From contig JAWNZC010000001.1 of assembly GCA_035771165.1 (NCBI GenBank), forward strand, positions 868,001 through 932,000: 64,000 nt of DNA, written 5' to 3'. Below, in pieces: positions 32,015-43,329 of the stretch (position 1 is its first letter; each line of letters opens with the position of its first letter). The notes beneath the pieces were generated by a model. It was not told the DNA's origin. It did not search any database and saw nothing but the letters and a program-made list of their open reading frames with translations. The stretch is from Paragorgia papillata. Lineage: Eukaryota; Cnidaria; Anthozoa; Scleralcyonacea; Coralliidae. Position numbers and translations under genes: made by a program.

Positions 32015-33112
32015 CAGTGAACTCGATGACGATGTAAGTTAAAATGTGATACCTGGAACGCTAACGTCCAGTCATTCGGGGGGCAAAAAGTGAGGCAAAA
32101 AGTTCCAGGCCCTTGCGCGGTTTGCAGGTACGATTCAGTCTCCCACAAAAAAATTTTTTTACACGGTCACCGGTCTTGAGCGAAGACTCTAAATTAAGGT
32201 TTGAAAAATTGTTTATTGAATCATTTTATCACGCTTTGCTAAACGTGCATTTTAAATTTTAATTGGTTGTGCTATGCTGCCGAACTAATTATGCAGTGAT
32301 TGTCTATTTGTTGCTATAGTAATAAAAGTCATTGTCTTTACAAAACGTGCACGAAGTTTGTCAGTGAAGAAATTAAATCAAATTTTCGTTATATTATAAA
32401 CCATATATATTAGAGTTTCGTCACTCCGAAGAGGATACAAAAAATCAACACGAACTTAGTATAGAATATGCCGTTTAGGTTAGTACCAGTTTCATCAGTG
32501 TCCTTTTGTTTAAAAAGCATTCCGCATTCGTACCGAAAACAACAACTAGCCATGAGTAAACGTGAAAAATAAACAATCTAGTTCATGTCAGTTATTTCTT
32601 AAAATATCATAATGCCGTTTAACACATTCGAACAAAGAATAAAGGAGCAGAAATAAGAAAATGACATTGGATATCAAGTATCAATACGTCTTCAAACTTA
32701 CTCGTACAACAATAGCTTTCTCACTCTTGTTCTCACCTTTTCAGCTGGCTGTTTTCATCATAGCCAGCAAACGGCGTCTGTTTTCTCAGCCTATTTTCAT
32801 CCCGAGACCCGAGCTTAATTTACTGTATAATTTCGGACTGCTATACAGTAAATAAAACAACAACAGCACTGCACAACAATGGGAGACCATTAAATGCACG
32901 TTTATAGTGTGACAAAATAATTTGATAAATAATTTTTTCAAACCTTTTCGAGCCTTCGCAGTTCGCTCAAGACGGGCGGCCGTGTAAAAAACATTTTGTG
33001 GGAGACTGAATCGTACCTGCAAACCGCGCAGAAGCCTGGAACTTTTTGCCTCACTTTTTGGTTCTTCGTTAGCGTTCCAGGTATCACATTTTAACTGACA
33101 TCGAGTTCACTG
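32015..33112. mobile_element. hAT-like MITE, 1.1 kb, 8 bp TSD
   Basis: The ends are inverted repeats beginning CAGTGAACTCGATG that extend for about 110 bp with small indels (through cctggaacgctaacg and gtacgattcagtctcccac). A perfect 8 bp duplication, gtctaagc, flanks it at 32007-32014 and 33113-33120. The CAG start and 8 bp duplication indicate hAT. The interior has no transposase. Confidence 0.85.
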
Positions 33113-33149
33113 GTCTAAGCTAACAGTTTAAGGATATTTGTTACCGCCG

Positions 33150-33345
33150 TGTGTTACAAAGTTCGTTGGGAAGTTCCGACGTTCGTAAGGAACTTCGGAA
33201 CTACGTTGTCAAGGTTGACAACTTATCCAATCAAATTGCGAGCTTTGGATCAAAGCTTCATTTTGATTGGATAATTGTCAACATTGGCAATGTAGTTCCG
33301 AAGTTCCGAACGAATATCTGAACTTTGCAACGAACTTCGCATGAC
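33150..33345. mobile_element. Foldback MITE
   Basis: Inverted arms: ggaacttcggaactacgttg with ttgacaacttatccaatcaa on the left, against their complement (ttgattggataattgtcaac, then aatgtagttccgaagttccg) on the right, around a short centre at about 33245. Confidence 0.6.
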
Positions 33346-34375
33346 AAAGCGGAAAAGTAATATGAAATCAACTGTAATGAACATTAACATGAACAAGCAA
33401 GCAGCCGACGATGAGATGCTTTTATTGTACTTTATAAAAGATAATGTATAGAAATATTCATTTTTATCGATTATTTAAAAAATGCGAACTGTTTTAGCCG
33501 AGAAAACCAAACGAAAAATTTATGTAAATCAGGACGATTCTCTTATTAATTGTCTTTGAATTTCTATCAGAAATTAATTATAATTGAGTTTTTAAGTGAC
33601 GACATGAATAATCTACATGCATGATGTATGTATGCATGCATGTGAGGGTTAATAAATGGTTACTAGTGCGATAAAGGGGATTTATCATCGTCAATGAAGC
33701 TTAACGGCCATGAGAGGTTGACGCTAAAATCTTTATCACACGAGTGAACATTAATTAACCATCTTATCTCATGACTCTTCAGCAATAATTTTTTTTTTCA
33801 TTTAATTTACCGAGAATGAAACTTCAACAATTAGAAATCAAAATACTCATTACTACACCTTTTGTTACTCATAACGATAAAACGAGCTACCATGTGTATG
33901 AACCTGCGACCAATAAAACGTAGAGATATGCATGTGGGCGGATTTGACAGCGAATTGCATGACACGCGTATTCAAAACAAAAATTTGAATATGCATAATC
34001 ATTCATTATCGTCTAAAGGTATTCAACATCTAGAAATAAACATACAATAGCATGGATATGGGGACCATACAAATCTAGAGATTAGACATCACAGTCAAGA
34101 ATGTATTCATTCAAACGAAAACGTTGTTTATTAATATTGTTAAGCACCCACAGGCGAACAATAAAGTGAATGTATAATCATTACAATGGTCTTAATTGCC
34201 AACTGTGTGTTTGTAATAACAATAGAATGCATATCAAGTTCATTTAACACAAATATCTTTTCAAGTAAACACTACCTAATTGGCATTAATGTGGTGGAAT
34301 ATTCCTAACACGCAGTGTCGAGACATGAAAGGGACTCCGCACTTTGTTTAAACAATAAGCAGTCCCACACGAACA

Positions 34376-34383
34376 TATAAATA
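34376..34383 (+). promoter_or_regulatory. TATA-like box of the transposase gene
   Basis: TATAAATA lies about 70 bp before the chosen ATG at 34446, just inside the left TIR. Position is fitting; function is inferred. Confidence 0.45.
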
Positions 34384-34445
34384 CGGCGCGTGGTTTGTGT
34401 GTATCTGTAGACTACGCAGTCGGTACAAGGTGTAGGTACGTGGAC

Positions 34446-35507
34446 ATGTTCAGGCGTAATAGAATCGGACAAGAACACAGACAGCGAATTGTACAAGCCT
34501 TTGAGAATGAAGACGAAGACTATTTACTCGTTGCGGATACATTGCGAGTTAACAGGTCAACGGCGCGAGGGATAGTGGCTCGCTTTATCCGAGAAGGACG
34601 AATCCATGAGTTGCCTCGGGGCGGCAGAAACAACATCCGTGTAGACGAGGAAATGCGAGACTGTCTTGAACAGATTATCAACGACAACTGTGTCCTAACG
34701 CTTGTACAGATAAATCGAGAATTACGAAGACGTCTCCCACACAAGCCCGAAATCCATGCAAGTACAGTTGCACGAACACTGAATGGGATGTTGTTCACAC
34801 TTAAACTGGTGCGACGCGTTCCAAACGAAAGAAATAGACCCGATGTAATTGTAAAACGTCGAGAATATGCAGACTGGTTCATGAACCATGCCATCCTGCG
34901 GAACTGTGTGTTTATCGATGAATGCGGATACAACGTTTGGACCGCCCGTAGTCATGGGAGAGCAAAATTAGGTGAAAGAGCGTATCGCCAGGTTTGCGGA
35001 CAGCGAGGACGAAACATGACCGTTTGCTTAGCAGTATCGGCAAATGGTGGCTTGGTGTTTCACACGGCCTTACTAGGAGGAATGAATCGTGAACGCTTCG
35101 CTGATTTTCTTACACAGACACGCCTCAATCTGGATCCTGATGAGGACGTCATCTTCATATATGACGGCGCACCAGCACATAACAACCCACCTGTCCCTGC
35201 TCCCAATACCGAGTTACGGAAACTACCTCCATACAGCCCATTCTTAAACATTGTGGAGCAAGCAATAAGCGCCCTTAAAGCAGCAATAAAAGCGGACATT
35301 TCCCGACCCGAAATTCAGCGTTTGATGGGTGATAGAGCCGCGGCAAGAAATCGACGACTGCCTTTGGGAGAGTTTCGAACCCATCTTCTCCTAGATGCCC
35401 TACAGCGAAATATTGGTACAATAACTCCAGCGAAGTGCGGGCAATGGTACCGCTTTATGCAAACATACATTCCACGTTGCTTAAACGGGGAGGCCATCCA
35501 GGGCTGA
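34446..35507 (+). CDS. IS630/Tc1-mariner-type transposase
   Basis: The start MFRRNRIGQEHRQRIVQAFE is preferred to the in-frame ATG at 34395, because the homeodomain-like helix-turn-helix begins here (VADTLRVNRSTARGIVARFI). The DDE domain has its first Asp in VFIDECGYN, its second in IFIYDGAPAHN and the Glu in YSPFLNIVEQ. I count 30 residues between the second Asp and the Glu, shorter than the DD34E of Tc1. The protein is 353 residues with no stops or frameshifts. It cuts and pastes its own element at TA sites. With near-identical TIRs it could be active. Confidence 0.9.
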   Translation: MFRRNRIGQEHRQRIVQAFENEDEDYLLVADTLRVNRSTARGIVARFIREGRIHELPRGGRNNIRVDEEMRDCLEQIINDNCVLTLVQINRELRRRLPHKPEIHASTVARTLNGMLFTLKLVRRVPNERNRPDVIVKRREYADWFMNHAILRNCVFIDECGYNVWTARSHGRAKLGERAYRQVCGQRGRNMTVCLAVSANGGLVFHTALLGGMNRERFADFLTQTRLNLDPDEDVIFIYDGAPAHNNPPVPAPNTELRKLPPYSPFLNIVEQAISALKAAIKADISRPEIQRLMGDRAAARNRRLPLGEFRTHLLLDALQRNIGTITPAKCGQWYRFMQTYIPRCLNGEAIQG

Positions 35508-35969
35508 AGGATATATGACATTTCCTGCTTGATATCCCACATATTTTGTAGTGTTTACTTGAAAAGATATTTGTGTTAAATGAACTTGATATGAATTCTA
35601 TTGTTATTACAAACACACAGTTGGCAATTAAGACCATTGTAATGATTATACATTCACTTTATTGTTCGCCTGTGGGTGCTTAACAATATTAATAAACAAC
35701 GTTTTCGTTTGAATGAATACATTCTTGACTCTGATGTCTAATCTCTCGATTTGTATGGTCCCCATATCCATGCTATTGTATGTTTATTTCTAGATGTTGA
35801 ATACCTTTAGACGATAATGAATGATTATGCATATTCAAATTTTTGTTTTGAATACGCGTGTCATGCAATTCGCTGTCAAATCCGCCCACATGCATATCTC
35901 TACGTTTTATTGGTCGCAGGTTCATACACATGGTAGCTCGTTTTATCGTTATGAGTAACAAACGGTGTA

Positions 35970-36741
35970 TTAGTATGTGATAAGCGATGTGATAAGTGGT
36001 TATGACACTGACAAGTGGTTATCACACCTTTTTGGAAGAAACGAAACAATAAAATGTGGGTGTGTCGTGAGATAACATATTTTATTGAGATAACATATTT
36101 TATAGATTAACCATTTATCATAAATGATCTATTGATGATTTGCAATCAATCCCTTGATATTTTAGAGACAAAGATATGGCGGCCATGTTGGAGGAAAACA
36201 TACTCCAAATACAATAGCTACTAACGAATTATTTTGTTGAAGTTCCTCCAACATGGCCGCCATGACTTCAAGTGCCAACCAAGAATTGATTTCTAACTTT
36301 TCTTTTTCGGCAATTTGAATAAAACCAATACGATTTCATTGTAGTAGAATCATGACATGACATAAGATAGCTAACCAATGTTCAGTTGTGTGATAAGAAT
36401 TTAACATCGGTTGACACTCGTGAAGCTTTAACATCCACTCAAGGTCTGTGGCCTCTCGTGGCCTTTAAGCTTCACTCGCGATGAGAAATTCTTTAACCAC
36501 TCGTGACATTAACCCCTCTAATAGACAGCCGAACAATAGTCAGTATTCAATACATGATGAATACTTGGAAATATGAAATCTCTTTCGAGTGTTGATCGCC
36601 AAGATGTAACCTAGTCAAAACTCGAAATAAATTTTCGCATATTCATGAGTAACGCCGATATTTTGATTATCATGCAGTGTGAAAGTAAACCATGTACCTA
36701 AAAAACAGTCTCAGGATAAAACGTTTCGTATAAACTATAAA
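35970..36741. other. No gene; short inverted repeats
   Basis: Contains a 20 bp perfect inverted repeat, atggcggccatgttggagga at 36176-36195 and its complement at 36244-36263, likely a small MITE. The motif gataa.tggttat is repeated near 35975-36030. No coding region. Confidence 0.6.
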
Positions 36742-37113
36742 CTAAACATTTTGATCTTGAAGAACCTCTTTGAGGATCGCCCATTTCGGGATGTTTGGAG
36801 GAATTGGCGTTGCTGTCAACCCACCACGAACCCTTTTAACCATCATGGCTTTAGATTTTTCCGATGCTTGCCTCAATGCCTTTCGGTCGAGGCTTGCCAG
36901 TGCCGTTTCTAATTCCTCAGACCTCCAGGCGATTGGCCGAGATACAATTTTTGTGTGTTTTCCCACCTGAGGCTGTCCTTCACCAATTGGGATCTCCTCC
37001 TCGCTGACTTCAGCGGACATAGCTTCCGGGATTAAACATTTCCGCAAAGGGATCTTGTCGTCTTGTTTGTAGAGCGGTGACGCCTCCAGAGTTGCTCTTC
37101 TTCTTGCAAGCTT
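36742..37113 (-). CDS. Terminal exon of an unknown gene
   Basis: A strong acceptor (TTTGCATTGCAG) precedes an open frame of 124 codons ending at TAG (36742-36744). It encodes a charged region with RPIAWRSEELETALASLDRK and ends in PIPPNIPKWAI and a short tail. The WRS.EL…LD motif and the P..P.WAI end recur in the exon at 55512-56000, so this is probably the C-terminus of a repeated gene family. No function assigned. Upstream exons to the right were not found. Confidence 0.55.
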   Translation of the reverse strand, partial: KLARRRATLEASPLYKQDDKIPLRKCLIPEAMSAEVSEEEIPIGEGQPQVGKHTKIVSRPIAWRSEELETALASLDRKALRQASEKSKAMMVKRVRGGLTATPIPPNIPKWAILKEVLQDQNV

Positions 37114-37351
37114 CTGCAATGCAAAATTAAAATATAAATATAATTTCGCATAATCACAACCTTGGGCTATATACTGAGAAGTGTATTTGATGCACTTGCA
37201 TGCAATCGTATACAGCGCGCGTTCTAAATTAAGCTATTTTCCATTGCATCCGCTTTGCCGAGCGTGCATTGTTCAGTTCGCTTTGGAAGTTGAAAATTTC
37301 CAATTACAATTTTAAAGTCCGCTCCGCCGAGCAAAGCGCGTGTAACGGAAA

Positions 37352-37690
37352 TCGTGTTACGTTACGTTGTGAGATCGCACGTTACGTTGTGAGATATTAC
37401 GTCACGTTGTAATACCTTTCGTTACCTTGTGATACCTTACGTTACATTGTGAAACCTTTCGTAACGTTGTGAGACTTTACGCTTTATGTTGCGTTGTGAG
37501 ACTTTACGTTACATTATGGGACATTACGTTACGTTGTGATACGTTACGTTGTACGTTGTAAGACCTTACGTTAAATTGTCGGGCATTACGTCACGTTGAG
37601 ATACCTTACATTACGTTGAGACCTCACGTTGGGTTTTTAGACCTGACATTACGTCACCAAACCTTAGTCTTTACGTTGCGTGATATAAAC
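37352..37690. repeat. Degenerate ~20-22 bp tandem repeat
   Basis: At least a dozen units related to cttacgttacgttgtgagac follow one another with many substitutions (cgttacattgtgaaacc, cgtcacgttgtaatacc and so on). No coding sense. Confidence 0.85.
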
Positions 37691-37865
37691 GTACATCTAC
37701 GTGTACGCGGGTACCTCCACATGTTCACTGATGACTAATGTTCAAGGAACGAGAAATTAAATACCACACAAAGCTTTGAAGGTATTTATTTTCTTTGTTT
37801 GTGGACTTATAGAAATGTAAATCATTATCTCAATAACACACAAACAGCCTTACAGTCAAACTAGA

Positions 37866-38161
37866 AATACCTTCACACTTCTGCTTCTGTAGTTTGTTGT
37901 GTATTACTGTATTTCTGTAGTCGGCGCTAATGAAGCGTATGGAAAAAAATTTTTCTCAAAAAATGTGAATAAAAAGTATAATTTAGCTTTCATGGAATTT
38001 AATCATAATAATTATAACGAATGTTTCTCCCAAATCGTTACCAACAAACAAATATAAATCAAGAATAAGCGATTTTTTTCGCTAGATTTCTTCTCACGTT
38101 TCTGTAGCGGCTACAGAAATACACAACAAACTATAGAAGCAGAAATGGCAAGGTATTTCCA
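37866..38161. mobile_element. Foldback MITE-like inverted repeat
   Basis: The arm gaaatacctt…cttctgcttctgtagtttgttgtgta at 37866-37921 is inverted at 38101-38161 (tacacaacaaactatagaag, then aaggtatttcc). About 180 bp lies between. Confidence 0.65.
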
Positions 38162-38194
38162 TTTTGAGTATGTCTTTAAACTCTTTCACCACTA

Positions 38195-38250
38195 CCACTA
38201 TACTACCACTACTACCACCACCACCACCACCGCCACGATGACGATGACGA
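38195..38250. repeat. ACC/ACG triplet simple repeat
   Basis: A run of (CAC/ACC)n passes into gatgacgatgacgac. Confidence 0.9.
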
Positions 38251-38299
38251 CGACTACTGTACATCAGATTTCCCCCTAATGCATTGCAGGTCATTATTC

Positions 38300-40340
38300 G
38301 TCAAGCTAGGGAAAGTAAAAATGTTAAATTAAGTAAACTGCACGTCAGGCAGTAAAAAGGTAAATATTCAATCTGAGTACACATGGACTAATTCATCATT
38401 ATACCATCTGTTACTACCACTAACATTGTTGCTATAATCATTGCAACTTAGACATGTAAGTGCTTATGTTCTGCATGCGTCATGTAGTCTTTTATTCTGC
38501 ATGTTCAGTAATAATGCCGGTGACTGTAAAAGGCAAAATGATGGAAATAGAATGTGTCATGGCTTGCGGAATGAGTTGTGGAATAACAAAAATTAGGATT
38601 TTCTAGGTCATTTTAGTAACAACATAACAAGAACAATTAGCGGCCTTGTGTTATATAGCCTTTGTAAAATATAATCTATAGGCAAGATTTTCTGATTCAC
38701 AAACGAGGTTGACCGGCCCTGCTTGTATGCTAACTTCACCCAATCAGAGCGTTTTTGAAAATTTCAAGTTGCGACTATGCTTAGAGTTTTTGTAAGGGTT
38801 AAGTGACACAGAAAATCAAAATATAAACAGCTAGTGGGTCTTGTTACATGTACTGTAAGCTAGATGGTAAACCTTTTGTCATTCCGCACTCATTTCACAA
38901 GCCATCCAACATTTTAGTCATATTAATATCACAATTCACATATTCACGATTATCACACGCTATAAGTATTTACAATATTCGAGTCAATGTTGTAGGAGAT
39001 ATACAAGCTCTCGCATATGGTTCAAGCTTGTATATCAAATACAACATGGCCACCAGACTGACCTTGTTCATACGAGCACGTTGTCGCTCTCGTCTTCGAA
39101 GACGTGCCGCACTGCCATCGTCAGCACATTTGTGAGCATTTCGCTTGGTCAGAAAATGTGCTCTTAATGCTTCTAAAAAGTAGTAGTTAAAAGTACCCAA
39201 GAAGAGTGAGATATAATGAATCAAATTAATCTCCAAAACAAGAATGTTATAGTTAATAGTTTAATTACTTTATAATAAAATTATTAACAATAATGCCAGT
39301 CATAAAAGACGTAAAAGCCTTTGAACGTAATTTAAAAAGTTAATCTCCATGACTCAACGTTTCGATGACTTCATCGATGTGAAGAAAGGTCCCTATCAGT
39401 AATTAGGATGCAAATAGGCTTCGGGTACTACCAAAATCAGTAGAATGCTCGTTCGGCCCAAAATAACGATGTGTAAATAACAAGCCTAACGCAAAGGAAC
39501 GCGATCACGTGATTGAAATAATGCAGTCTTTACGTATATTTTACACGGTTCTTTAGTTCTTTATTATATAGCAGCGCTCGATGGTACATCTAAAAGACGC
39601 AAATACTACCGTGGGAACAGAAGTCTCTGTCACTTGAACTACGAGACTGTTTTCAAAATACCGGGGCCTGTCCGCAAGCGTTTCCTCCACCTTCGTACCC
39701 AGACTACTAAGAAAGTTTTGCTAGGCAGGCTACGGTTTTAATGGAGCGTGGGTCGTGGGTGCCATTAATACGACAACGCCTTTGATGGTAGTCTGTACCT
39801 TGGACTGGTGGTGATAATTTTCTCTGACAAAGCAGAATTAGTTTGGCGTATCCAAGAAGTGGAAATTCTTTCGAGCCACTTAAATTCAATCGAGCCTTCG
39901 ATTCATTTCAAGGTAGAACGCAAAACAAATCGAAATTTATTTGGCTTGTACAGTTGTACCAATTTATTGAGGTGTATGTGACTAATGTGAGCAATTTCGA
40001 CTAAAATTGCCTGGCATATTTAATTAAAATAATAAACGATCTACTCTCAAAATGTATAAAATTAAACTAAAAACGTGTGTCCAGTCAGGCAGTCTGAGGA
40101 CATACCATTTAAAATGATCATCAAATATAAGAAATAGACCATTGGCAGGTACAGATGATGTATAATGATGATGGCCTTCTCTAATGGAAATAAATAGAGG
40201 ATACTAGCAAAGCATTCTGGTAGTTGTAGTGATGTAATCACCCAACACCATCAAACATCATGATGCAAATAGCCTATTGGGACACAGTGGAGTCATGCAT
40301 CTGAAACCTTGGGTACATGTTGAAATTCAATTATCTGATT
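38300..40340. other. No gene recognised
   Basis: Only short ORFs; a basic stretch on the minus strand near 39060-39140 (ARLRRRERQRARMNK) has no supporting splice sites that I could confirm. Confidence 0.45.
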
Positions 40341-40374
40341 TATCTCAACTGAGTTGAGGCCAGGTCAAAGCGAT

Positions 40375-40560
40375 TGGATATATAACACTATCGAGAGGAC
40401 AGGGAAGGCTGAAGATGACATGGAGTCATGTGGTGGAAAGGGATATGAGAAAGTGTGGGTTGAAAAGGGAAGATGTGCAGGAGAAAGAGAAATGGAGGAA
40501 ACTGCTGTGCGGAGCCACCGGCCAACCCCTGCGTAAGCGGGGAAAACGGTGTAAAAATGA
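40375..40560 (+). pseudogene. LINE reverse-transcriptase tail
   Basis: One frame encodes RGQGRLKMTWSHVVERDMRK, then CGLKREDVQEKEKWRKLL and a short basic tail to a TAA. The GR.K.TW…V..D…G…..A.D..KWR pattern is the C-terminus of many non-LTR retrotransposon polyproteins. Only this 3' end is present. Confidence 0.65.
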
Positions 40561-40740
40561 ATGTTGTTGTCAGTAATTCACTGTACAGGGATGTGTTACC
40601 TTTTTATGTTTCAAATACTGTAAGTAACAACAACTGAGAACATTCAAAACCTCATGTTTATTTTTTGACTGATATGGGATTTTAGATTAATATCAATTAG
40701 TGACTATTTAACAAAATTATAGATTAATCCGTTTTATACA

Positions 40741-41250
40741 ATAATGTGACTTCTTGACTTTCATTGGTTGCTGTCCTATTAGTGAAAGATACACAGATTA
40801 CATCACTAACCTGGTCTAATTTCTGTGAACCAATCACAGGACATCTCACTGCAATGCCACAAGCCAATGATGCTGCTTGATTTGCATAGATCATGCATGA
40901 ATCACATATGCTGACATCATTCATCATTTTCAATACCCTGATGAAATTCCTTGGGAATATTCAAGATAGATTCTATTTTGCCATTGTCTATAGATGCACA
41001 GATGACGTCAGTAAAAGTAAAACTTCAAAATATTTAGTAATTACTGAGTTTTCATGGAGAATTTTTGAGGCATTGAAAATTTTGAGGCTTTTTCAATGCC
41101 TCAGCTGACGTGATCCATGATCTATACAAATCAAAGTCATTAATTGGCACGTGATATTGCAGTGACCATGGTAGTGATGTACTGTAATCTGACATAATCT
41201 GTAATAAATCACGGTCAACAAACAATAAAAATGCACACATTGTATAAAAA
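40741..41250. mobile_element. MITE-like repeat related to 52950-53420
   Basis: Shared phrases with 52950-53420 include tcattggt, tgtgaaccaat, catagatcatg, tttcaat.cc and tagatgcacag.tgacgtca. The right part (41070-41120) folds back on the word gaggcattgaaaa. No coding sense. Confidence 0.5.
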
Positions 41251-41798
41251 GTCACATCATTGTATAAAAAGTCATATATACCACAAGGAGCCTAAGGGTT
41301 ATTTTACTAATACTGTAAGCACCCTATTTAGCAAATTAATTTACATGCCACTTTTCTTCTTGATAAAAAAATATACAGATAAGCCCAACGGCGTTTTACT
41401 GATAAACATCCTTCACCAATGAACATTAGAGCACCAGTGTGTAGATACATACACTTGTAACAGAAACAAGGTAAGATGGAAATTATAATTTATAAATAGT
41501 TTTATTTTTTCTACAAATTTAATTATATATATATATACAATATTATGACTACATTATAATACCAATCCTCCCGTATCACACCTTCTGCATGACCAATATG
41601 CATGTTCTCTCCAATATGTCATGCTGGTGCCGGTTATCCTAAAGTAGTGTGCTCACAAATTCTTTTTTCAAATACAAAAAATGGAAACATATAAGGCCAA
41701 TAATGGTGGATAAATCACACAGCCTCTTGTTGAAAATATGGGCAGTGGTCGGTGCATGGTAAACAAAGCACTACATTTTTCAGTCATTACTATAACTG

Positions 41799-41865
41799 TA
41801 CCTTCAAAGGAAAGTACTGTATAGTGGAGTAATGCTCTGCTATACAGTACTTTCCTTTGAAGGTA
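41799..41865. repeat. Perfect 26 bp hairpin
   Basis: Arms 41799-41824 (taccttcaaaggaaagtact…) and 41840-41865 are exact inverted complements with a 15-base loop. Confidence 0.9.
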
Positions 41866-42388
41866 AGTACCGGGCCCTGCGAATAACATAAATATACTAA
41901 AAGTCAATCATCAAGTCTGCTTTTATTATAAATTAATAAATATACCGCAAGAAAGATTCCTATTTATCACTGGTCTAACAAGCTACATATGTAAACGTTT
42001 TTAATTTGACTGAACTTAATTGTTGTGTACAACAATTTTTTAGGTACGCAGCATCAAAATCTGACTAATTAAAGGGAGACTACAGTCTGTTTTGTGTATG
42101 TTCTTTGATTTTGTTGTGGGTGGGGACTAGACTGGAAATTAGAATTTGCTAATGTTCACATTCTATGTAATTGCCATGCAATAGTTGATGATTGATCTTG
42201 TTCATAAATCATAAACAGGATGACAAAATGAATATAAAACTTCTTCATCAAGCACTGGTGCAGGTAGTGGGAAGCATTAGCAATTATGTCACCAGAGATG
42301 CATCTATTAATTAGGTTCTCTAAGGTGTATTTAGTTGAAACTTTTTGGTGATGGAGAGAATAGTTAAGAAGCAACCTGGAGACACTTA

Positions 42389-42545
42389 AGCCCAGCATAC
42401 ACTAGAGAAAATTTCCAAAACAAGTTACCAAAACAAGGTTTCAGAAACAAAGGTTTCCAGTGTTAATGTTGAAAAGTTAAATTCCCTGATTCTAGAGTAC
42501 TATTCTATTTTTTTATACAAGTTTTGTTTCAGTGTATGCTGGGCT
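42389..42545. mobile_element. 157 bp MITE
   Basis: Exact 15 bp inverted ends, agcccagcatacact (42389-42403 and 42531-42545). The interior is AT-rich without coding capacity. No target duplication could be defined. Confidence 0.75.
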
Positions 42546-42856
42546 GGAAATTGCTGTTGTTATAGTGTTGCTTAATATTTTACAGAAACCTGAGAAGTGG
42601 TAAGTCTTTGAACTGATTCGTCCACACGTTTTATCAAAATCTTATCAATAGTATTTATCAAAATTTATAAGGACTCAAATCAAACTAAATCAAAACGTAA
42701 ACAAACCTACGGACATGCGCAAAACGGACTGTACACTGTAATATACTTTAAAGGCAGCTAATTTTGGGCCAATTAGACTTTATTATTTGATCTACAGTAT
42801 AAAATTTGGGGCAACTGCAAAACACCACAAAAACTAAAAGCGCCTGGTACTAACCT

Positions 42857-43080
42857 TCTTCACATATCACGTCCTGTCTATCACAGTTGCATAATTGCAT
42901 TCTTCTGTACTGTACATCCAATATTCGTTGACACGGTTGTCCTGCAGTGGCAGCCACATTAATCAGTCTGCAGTCAGCATTGTGATGTTTGTCGCCATAA
43001 ATATACAGCGATCGAGCCTTATAAAGCGAGCGATGAAGATGAACTATTGAGTATCGACCAAAACAACAATAACTACTGAC
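42857..43080 (-). CDS. Possible Cys-containing exon
   Basis: An open minus-strand stretch ends in CNCDRQDVICEEG followed by a donor-like GTTAGT. It contains six spaced cysteines (ADCRL, QPCQR, QLCNC, VICEE), but there is no second line of support. Confidence 0.2.
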
Positions 43081-43329
43081 TTGTATATTTCCAAATATAA
43101 TAAACACTTTAAAGTGTTTAAAATCGTTTGGATTACTCCGAACTCAACAGCCACGGCCGGTTCCACTCAAAAATTTATAGTAAGGATTATAATGGATCAT
43201 TCAAATAGATGCTGCGCCGGAATATGTTCGAAAAAAATGCACCCGATTCTTCCCGATGATCATTTTGGAACGCGCGTCGTGACGATCTATGGTTCTATTT
43301 GCACACGTGTAGCAAATATAAATTAAATT

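Larger units (their letters stand above)
33856..35967. mobile_element. Tc1/mariner-superfamily transposon, apparently intact
   Basis: Terminal inverted repeats of about 420 bp (33856-34275 and 35549-35967) start CACC(T/G)TTTGTTACTC and are nearly identical. A TA dinucleotide sits at both outer edges (33854-33855 and 35968-35969). A single intact transposase gene lies between them. The near-identity of the TIRs means recent insertion. Mirror-image ORFs in the two TIRs (62 codons each) are artefacts of the repeats. Confidence 0.9.

Noticed and set aside
33862..34050. 62-codon ORF repeated on the opposite strand at 35773-35961
   Set aside because: It lies wholly in the two terminal inverted repeats of the Tc1/mariner element and is a by-product of their identity.
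40893..41422. 60-70-codon ORFs
   Set aside because: They lie in a MITE-like repeat and AT-rich flank without any protein-like pattern.
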